A stretch of DNA of 64,000 bases from Protonemura montana (taxonomy: Eukaryota; Arthropoda; Insecta; Plecoptera; Nemouridae), in NCBI GenBank assembly GCA_947568835.1, contig OX387610.1, forward strand, positions 11,947,001-12,011,000. Reading direction: 5' to 3'. The notes beneath the pieces are model-generated. The model was not told the origin of the DNA. It ran no database searches and worked only from the letters and a program-made list of their open reading frames with translations. Made by a program: the position numbers and the translations under genes. This document shows positions 56,666-64,000 of this stretch, in pieces (within the stretch, counting starts at the first letter, position 1; each line of letters begins with the position of its first letter).

Positions 56666-56974
56666 CATGCATTTGTGGAACCAAGATACACACTTCTGTG
56701 ATTCAGAAAATATTCGAGGAGTTTTCAAGTGAAATTATTGCATTACCGAAATGTAGACCAGTGAGTGGGCTGTTTTAAATATGCATGTGTCCATATGTCC
56801 AATTAATTATATCAATAGCGCAAGGAAGGAAGCTACTGTTATGAAAACTGGTCTGCCAGATAGGTACGTTTATATAGAATAATAAAACATCAATTTTTGT
56901 GACGGTTATAGTGTTCATAATAAGAAAACACTACTAATAATTTTGTTTTTTGTCATTTTGGTCTGTTGACAGTC

Positions 56975-57475
56975 ATTTAAATATATACAGAAACAAAAAG
57001 GCTCATTGGCACAAAAAAGTTAAAAAATTCCTGTGTCCAATAGAAACATTTGTCAATTAGATAAGATTTAACATTAGTTTTAAAATCATAGCCCCTTTGG
57101 AAAGATCTTAAAAGTATGTTCAGTGGCAGTGCATTCAATAGTTTCCTGCCTTCTTCCAGAAGACCTATCAATTAAAACATTTGTCGTGTTTCCGGTCAGC
57201 AGGCCAATTTCCGGTTCCGATTACCGGTTCCTTTGACAAATCTGGTGTCTTGTATTAAAAACATATAAAATTGTACAGTTTATCTGTAAACTGGGAAGAG
57301 TCATAATTTTAAATGTCTTAAAATGTTGCCTGGAAGAATCCTTGTAAGCAACGATGGCGCACGAGTCATAGTTTGCCTCTGCCATAAACCGGATGGCTAT
57401 AGATAGCAATGGTTGAAAGGTCAAGGCATAGGCCATTATTTTATCTCCTTTCCACGTTAAAACTTCAATGTACAC
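56975..57475 (-). pseudogene. LINE C-terminal remnant
   Basis: Minus-strand frames read FKTFKIMTLPSLQINCTILY and, after stops, LLNALPLNILLRSFQRG and SYLIDKCFYWTQEFF, matching the C-terminal region of the LINE at 31748-32338. Several stops. Confidence 0.6.
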
Positions 57476-57849
57476 TACTTTAAGATATCACGAAATCCCC
57501 ATCCACTCCAAACACACTCCAAGACCAACCAACAAATTACCCACTACGATCAATGCCGTGTTTTACGATATAAATAAATTCTTGGACTCAGAAGACAATT
57601 AAGTTGAAAAGTGCAAGTCCCGACTATCGATAGATGGAAGAGTGCATGGGCCCAAAACTTGTTCTGATAAACTGGTTTCCTTTTCAGAAGCTGCCTTGCA
57701 TATTGAAATAAGTATCGCAGATGTGTATCGCAGATGTTCACAAAATGACATCATTTCCGCTACTAACACTGGCTTAAAACAGTAACTTTGTTCGATGAAA
57801 AAAAACTTAAAGCTTCCTTTGTTTAACAATGCTCTCTTTTGACAACCGG

Positions 57850-58235
57850 CACTAGTCTAATGGCGTCGGTGAATAAGTGGATGATGATGATGATGATGAG
57901 GATGACGCTGAACCTAACCTAGCCTAGAAGGGAGGGGAAACCTGGTGCCGGCACATAGCCTACTCTCGTCGAATAGCACTAAGTGGACCACCGGCTTAAC
58001 GTCCCTTCCGAAGGACGGTTCAACGCAAACAGCAGGATTCCTCCAAAAATCCATGCCGACAAGAGGTTGATAAGCAAGGCGAGTAAAGTTGCCGTACTAA
58101 CTTTCATCCCTCCAACCTCTCTGTACTGATGTGTATGATGGTCACCCATCCAATACCTGACTCATCGTAGTGTTGCTTAACTTCATTGATCCCATGAGAA
58201 CTGGTGTTTCCAACACGCCAAACCATTACGTGAGA
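57850..58235 (-). repeat. 5S-derived SINE-like repeat, copy 2 (most complete)
   Basis: Read on the minus strand: a 5S-rRNA-like head (58218 to 58140: CACCAGTTCTCATGGG, GAAGTTAAGCAACAC, TATTGGATGGGTGAC), a body of about 270 bases shared with 5895-6065, and a CATCATCATCATC tail near 57880-57898. The head retains both Pol III internal control regions of 5S genes. Probably a SINE3-type element. Confidence 0.7.
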
Positions 58236-59735
58236 TAATAAATAAAAGGCTTGTTAGTAGGTATGGTACCAATGTGAAATATTTTGGTTGGGGCTTGGAT
58301 GATCAGCAATAATTTCCAACACCTAAATTAGCATTGCAGATAGGTTGCTAAACTAGTCTATGTTCAACTTTAGTTTTAGCAAATAAGCATTTGGTAACAC
58401 ACCTTTTCTGTAGATTCTTGCAATTGAAGGGCATTTAAAGGAATCGGTTTCGAGCCGTGACATATCGTGTCTACTAGCCGCACCATTTTCCCTTTTTTTA
58501 ATCCCTATGGCATTCGTCGTACAACCGAATCCACGTAAACGTTTCCCCCGAAAAGAAGTTACGAGTCAAAAAGAAGCTTAATCAGTGACTTCAATAATCA
58601 ATAGAGACCACACACAGAGACAGATATTGATTTTGCATGTCTCATTCTCTTATGACTACTTGAGCACCTAAATTAGGAAAAGGGCAAATGCCTCAGAAAT
58701 GTGAATTTGCAATTATTCACCGAGGGCAGGCTTGTAAATGGCAAAAAAAATACAAAATACAAGACGAATACCAAAGACTACACAAAATATAACGTTCTAT
58801 CAGGTTCTATTAAACAATCTCAGGCAAAATCCGAACTCCCCAAACATTTGTCCACGTGCAGAAGCCGGATGCGCCGAACGACCCTTAAGAAACGAGAAAC
58901 CTACCGTTATTTTTTTGTTTTGCTCCAGTCGCAATGAAAACCACTGCCGTAGATCGCTGTACATGATGATAACTCCGCCTGTTTGACAAGAATGCGCCAG
59001 TAATTCACACATAGTCGCCAACTATAATGAAACACTTGTACAAGGGCAATGGCGGCGTCGATAACGATTTAGCACGAGAACAACCCTGCGTCTAATGTGG
59101 AGTGTGAAGTAAGCTCCCTATCTATGGTCTTTGCTCCAGAGCCAGTCGACGAAATGGGGAAGTGTGCCCCTGCGGCATATTGCCCGCGTGACACATGTGT
59201 ACCGACGGCTGCTGCCAAGTCAGGTAAAATATAACTAACTTATTTTCTTGGCATATCGAACAAACGTGTGTGATTTTAAGTGTTGAGCCACTAATTTCAG
59301 GACATTTTTATTCTTTAATAGCTGCGGAAAGAAGGCGTCTTTACCAGCAAGTTTCTCCTTAACTCAGTGTGACTGGATCAATTGAAGTCTCTGCAATTGT
59401 CAGCTAAGGGATACATAACGTAGGGTTTAAATATGGGAATCAATTTCAAAGAGAACGAGTTGAAAAAATTGTACACCTATATCCTGGGCTCCAGCTGGAG
59501 AGATTGAACTAAAAGTCGCCCAACATTTTCAACAATATGTAGATAAATACTGTTAATCGAGTTAATTCTACCACCCTTCGGAAGTGACGTTAAGCCAATG
59601 GATCACCTGATGCTCTTCGATAGGAGTTGGCTAAATGCCGTCATCGGGTTCACCGTCGGCTCCCTGCAAGGCTCGGCTAGCTTTATCATCAGCTTGTCAT
59701 TCACCGACAACCAAACGACCAGCGCCACAGGGACA
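58236..59735. other. 1.5 kb with no recognisable gene
   Basis: Overlapping frames of 60-82 codons at 58700-59020 carry no known domain. No splice-consistent exon series or element ends were recognised. Confidence 0.4.
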
Positions 59736-59736
59736 G

Positions 59737-60605
59737 CGCCAACACAGTGTGTCAAAGGGACAAGGCTAAGAAGTGGCCGGTCCTTGGTGCTGTTGGACAC
59801 GAGTAGCCAACACAGTGTGTCAAAGAGACAAGGCTAAGAAGTGGCCGGTCCTTGGTGCTGTTGGACAGGAGCAGCCAACAAAGTGTGTCAAAAAGACAGG
59901 GCTAAGCGGTGGCCAGTCCTTGGTGCTGTTGGACAGGAGCATATAACAGAGTGTGTCAAAAGGACAAGGCTAAGCGGTGACCGGTCCTTGGTGCTGTCGG
60001 ACAGGAGCAGCCAACACAGTGTGTCAAAGGGACAAGGCTAAGCAGTGGCCGGCCCTTGGTGCTGTTGGTCAGGAGCAGCCAACACAGTGTGTCAAAGGGA
60101 CAAGGCTAAGCAGTGGCCTGTCTTTGGTGCTGTTGTACAGGAGCAGCCAACACAGTGTGTCAAAGAGACAAGCCTAAGCGGCGGCCGGTCCTTGGTGCTG
60201 TTGGACAGGAGCAGCCAACACAATGTGTCAAAGGGACAAGGCTAAGCAGTGGCCGGTCCTTGGTGCTGTTGGACAGAAGCAGCCAACACAGTGCGTCAAA
60301 GGGACAAGGCTAAGCGGCGGCCGGCCCTTGGTGCTGTTGGACAGGAGCAGCCAACACAGTGTGTCAAAGGGACAAGGCCAAGCGGTGGCTGGTCCTTGGT
60401 GCTGTTGGACAGGAGCAGCCAACACAGTGTGTCAAAGGGACAAGGCTAAGCTGCGGCCGGCCCTTGGTGCTGTTGGTCAGGAGCAGCCAACACAGTGTGT
60501 CAAAGGGACAAGGCTAAGCAGGGGCCGGCCCTTGGTGCTGTTGGACAGGAGCATATAACAGAGTGTGTCAAAAGGACAAGGCTAAGCGGCGGCCGGCCCT
60601 TAGTG
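59737..60605. repeat. 68-bp minisatellite, about 13 copies
   Basis: A unit CAACACAGTGTGTCAAAGGG / ACAAGGCTAAGCGGTGGCCG / GTCCTTGGTGCTGTTGGACA / GGAGCAGC repeats every 68 bases. Because 68 is not divisible by 3, open frames run through it in several phases; they are not genes. Two units carry the variant GGAGCATATAACAGAG (near 59936 and 60548), a possible higher-order pattern. Confidence 0.95.
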
Positions 60606-62480
60606 ATGTTGGAGATGATCAGGTTGCGTGCCAGCACCGGGCTCACCCTGGGCTCCCCGCCAGGCTTGGTAGCCCCAACACGATGAGAGCGATCTCAAGG
60701 TGTCAGCCCGACAGGCGATAAGGCGTGTCGCCGTGCGATCGCTTATCTGTCTCTTTGACGACCACCTTCTTATCTCTGCCTGGCTAACGCCTCTCCCGTG
60801 GCTGCAGTCTGTCATCGCCGCCCGCACAGGAACAAGGTAGGAGCCTCTATGTCGTTATCTGTACCTTTCAGCTTCTTTCATTCGCTTTGGCACATTTCAT
60901 CCCAATTGGTTTGGCGTATTTGAAATACGTTTGATGGTCGGTCGGCTGCAGTGTTTTACCTAGTGCTGCAAAATATTGGTTTCACTGTTGGAGAACTTGT
61001 TTCGGTTCCTGCTTCGGAACCGGGCGACGATTCGGATATTTTTCTTTATAGTTTTCAATCGATTAACTTGCATATGTTCGATTGTAACCAGACTGGCAAA
61101 GATTAGAGACATCAATCACGACGTAGTTGCCGACTTCGGTGCGGTTTCTTGGGATAGTAGTGATCAGAGTCAGACGCAAAATCTTGAGTTGCTCTCACTG
61201 TGTTGGAAAAATCCAATGGCAAACCGAACGTAACCCAACTGGCACAATATGGCCATTTTTTAAATAGTTTTAGGCGCGTTGAACAGGAAAAAAAGCTCCC
61301 TCTTAGAGCTAGGAGTCTCCTGAAGCCGCAACATGCTAGGCAAAAATAATCCAGACTCATTATAGCTTATGTACTTTCCAGGTTTCTCACTCAAATTTTA
61401 AAAAAGTTTATGTTTTCTCCCCATAGAGTAACACAGTAATTTCCTTGGACGTTTCACCAAATTTTGTCTTCTCCTTCAGAAGAACAAGGAGCCACTGACT
61501 TGAGAGAGAAGGAAATTTTGAAGGAAACTAATTATTTTCCTGTACGTTTCAAAGATAAATTAAAACCTGTGTCTTAGAGTCAACATTTGCACCCAACGAT
61601 GCCAAATTTTAAGCACTAACGATGCGTTAAGCCCTCTTAACATGAACGTTAGCTCGGGGAATGCAAGCCAGGAGAGTGCATAGGATTTAGGAGGCAGTGT
61701 GACGTTTACGACGCACTCTTGTCTGTCACAACCTCGTTAGCCAATGACAGGCGAGACTTATCGCGTCAGTCACATCAAAAATGCAAGCGAAATGCAAGCA
61801 GAGTCTACACTACATTTCACGTTGAGATAAAAACGAGCGATTTGCACGAGTGGTTCAACATTGGTCATGGCGAAAACCAATCGAAACATGACAACGACAT
61901 TGTTTTAGTAGGCAATTGTTGCGTGTTTTTTCGCGCTTTACGCCCAACGGATAATGACATTTTCACGATATCTTTTCGTATTCTCAAAAAATCGGTCAGC
62001 AAATTTGCTATTCAAACAAGATTCACGCAAATTTCCATTTAACATTTAAGACACATTTTAGGTGGAAAGTACGAAATTGTTAAACGAATTAAGGAAGATG
62101 GGGTAAAAAGAAGACAGAAAGCTTCCAGTATCGAATTACATCTCAAAACAGGCCGAAGAAAAGGTTATGGGTAGGGGAGGGGACAGTTAAACTACGTTCT
62201 TGAAACCCTAGTTTAGGTTGCACGAGAATTGCCTCCGTGAGAAAAGCGTTGACCATTCTCTACCGCTCTGCGTGATATCTACTATAGCAACCTCTCTAGC
62301 AGCCCGTTGTCAGCGTGGAATTATCGCCTGGCAATGCGCTAACAATGTAAATCAGTGACCGACGCGGTTATCAAAGACCCGTCTATCTCTTCCCGATCGG
62401 CATATTATCGGTGTAGAAACTCAGTCAAGGCTGTCAGGCTCTCTGCCAGGTGCTTAACGACGCAACTGTTTTGACAGTGG
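60606..62480. other. 1.9 kb with no recognisable gene
   Basis: GC-rich start (60606-60840), then mixed composition. Open frames of 70-107 codons (for example 61719-62042, with HVEIKTSDLHEWFNIGHGEN) have no recognised relatives. Confidence 0.35.
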
Positions 62481-62486
62481 GACAAC

Positions 62487-62930
62487 CCATTCAATACCTG
62501 ACCCAGCGCAGTGTTGCTTAACTTTCATCCCTCTAACCTCTCTCCCGAACAGAACTGGTCATGTGTATGATGGTCACCCATCCAATATCTGACCCAGCAC
62601 AGTGTTGCTTAACTTCGGCGATCTCTCGAGAACCGGTGTTTCTAACACTCCAAACTGTTCGGTGGTCACCTATTCAATACCTGACCCAGCGCAGTGTTGC
62701 CTAACTTTCATCCCTCTAACCTCTCTCCCGAACAGAACTGGTCATGTGTATGATGGTCACCCATCCAATATCTGACCCATCGCAGTGTTGCTTAACTTCG
62801 GCGATCTCACGAAAGCCGGTGTTACCAACGTGCTAAACTGTTCAGTGGTCACCTATTCAATACCTAACCCAGCGCAGTGTTGCTTAACTTCGATGATCTA
62901 TGCAGGACCACTGACCAGTGTTACCAACAC
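62487..62930 (-). repeat. tandem array of 5S-rRNA-like units
   Basis: On the minus strand, units at 62847-62930, 62754-62830 and 62572-62649, plus partial ones at 62664-62707 and 62487-62525, read ACCGGTTCTCG...GATCGCCGAAGTTAAGC then AACACTG...TATTGGATGGGTGACC, matching the middle and 3' half of 5S rRNA. The pattern repeats about every 183 bases as a pair of 5S-like units. The normal 5' and 3' ends of 5S are absent, so these are not functional rRNA genes but heads of the SINE-like family at 5885 and 57850. Confidence 0.7.
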
Positions 62931-64000
62931 GCCAGACAGTCAGGTCAGGCATGGATCATTGTAACCAGAAATGACATCGACAATGCCGACACACAGACTT
63001 CTAACAACATACTACATAAGAGCTATTCCTTGCTCTAATAGTCTAGAAAACTATCCGCCTTCTCTTACAAAAATGTCCTACAGCTTACTCATCTTCGCCC
63101 GAGTGACTTCTAAACTAGCACCAACTGGCTCATGAGCTTCAAGAAAGGAATGCATTGGTTGCTAAAATCTTGCAATATGTCTCCTTGCAATCTGCTTCTG
63201 CATGCCAACGTTCTGGCTTGCACATTCGCTGATTATACAGACTGCATCGAGGGCAACATTTTGTTGTGTTTTACAACTAGTTCCCTTGTCTAAATAAAAA
63301 TGATATGAATCGCGGTACATAAAGCTACAATTCTGACAAATGCTGTTAATTACCATTGGTTATGATGTATGTAACTAGGGGCTTGCAAACGCTATTTTGC
63401 GTTGTTTTAGATGAGCGCCGTTTCTTTTCGCTTCGTAATTCTACTATTTTTCTCCGGTAAAATCTAAGTTGTATTGAAGCCAGTCAAGATGGTCAGCAAA
63501 CACCCTTCTCAAAACATACGCCATTTAGAGACAGGTTAATATGACAAGATGGCTTTGATATCGACCACTTTGACATCCATATTTAATTAGCGACTCTGGC
63601 AAAACATGGTTCAAGAAGGCGACCCATCTCGACTCAGAGGGACGCTGGCTTGGACGCAATTGTTACCCGCCCCCTTGGAGCGTCGTATCAGCTAGCGAGA
63701 GAGAGATAGCACTACGATAAGGTGTCGATAGCCAATTGATTATATCGACTTTATGAGCTTGGGAGGGTTACGCAATCTATCACAAGGTGCTTGTAATTGA
63801 AAGGACGAAGTATTATTCATTAAACATTACTGACTAGCAGCAATCGGTGCTCTTGGAACATGAAAATCCGTCTCCTTGTTAGTGTGGAATGGAGCGTACA
63901 GATCAGAGTAATTTTGATACTTTTCCTGTCAAAATGTTTTCCTAGAAGTGTTACTTTGGTCATCTCCCAGGACCTAGACAATGGGTTAATCGACTCTGGA
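62931..64000. other. right-edge 1.1 kb with no recognisable gene
   Basis: No open frame above 64 codons, no element ends and no splice-consistent coding series were seen. Confidence 0.4.

Noticed and set aside
59737..60605. Overlapping 65-111 codon open frames in three phases on both strands, rich in VLLDRSSQHSVSKGQG-like text
   Set aside because: They are translations of the 68-bp minisatellite; the repeat length is not a multiple of 3, so each phase stays open for a while without being a gene.
59737..60605. Regular repeats that could suggest a CRISPR array
   Set aside because: Units are contiguous with no unique spacers, and the DNA is clearly animal.
62487..62930. Functional 5S rRNA genes
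   Set aside because: Only the middle and part of the 3' half match; the true 5' and 3' ends that form the closing stem are missing, and units are joined by unrelated DNA.

Overview
The window is metazoan nuclear DNA with spliceosomal introns (GT/AG sites whose phases match across many exons) and a very heavy, nested load of transposable elements. The organism is probably an invertebrate, perhaps an arthropod: it keeps CENP-I (lost in flies), carries HARBI1-type transposons with a Myb/SANT partner, Jockey/CR1-like LINEs, hAT elements, and what looks like a 5S-rRNA-derived SINE. The species cannot be fixed from the sequence alone.

Layout. 1-2.8 kb: the 5' half of the DEAD-box helicase gene DDX27 on the minus strand, running off the left edge. 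4.1-14.4 kb: a complete fifteen-exon CENPI gene (inner kinetochore protein CENP-I) on the minus strand, with small repeats in its introns (5S-type SINE, 47-bp minisatellite, MITE, tRNA-like piece). 14.3-18.5 kb: a 2,069-bp head-to-tail duplication that copies the CENPI promoter (CRE and E2F-like palindromes), its first coding exon and an internal hAT MITE. 18.5-25.9 kb: a graveyard of element fragments: LINE ORF1 pieces, a hAT transposase broken into two pieces in the wrong order, one LTR with a primer-binding site, a GILT-like exon, a Tigger/pogo tail and a macro-domain fragment. 25.9-38.3 kb: two 5'-truncated LINEs, a third LINE fragment, and a 2.2-kb block present twice (5,059 bp apart) that encodes a phage-type YqaJ exonuclease plus an unknown partner, mixed with repeated serine-protease-like and ankyrin-like scraps. 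39.7-52.4 kb: a nested PIF/Harbinger cluster. An apparently intact element B sits inside the terminal repeat of element A, and B itself carries a 2.4-kb fold-back element with arms of about 965 bp; remnants A' and C lie to the left. 53.2-54.9 kb: a GGTTCC-rich hAT element with a perfect 8-bp target duplication. 56-64 kb: LINE remnants, another 5S-type SINE, a 68-bp minisatellite, a tandem array of 5S-like units and sequence with no recognisable gene.

Only DDX27 and CENPI are convincing host genes. The Harbinger transposases and their Myb/SANT partners are convincing element genes; in each complete Harbinger the two genes converge. Much of the rest is broken element coding sequence. Exact identity of duplicated copies, a 31-base G run at a duplication edge and homopolymer frameshifts mean assembly error must be excluded before the duplications are taken as biological.
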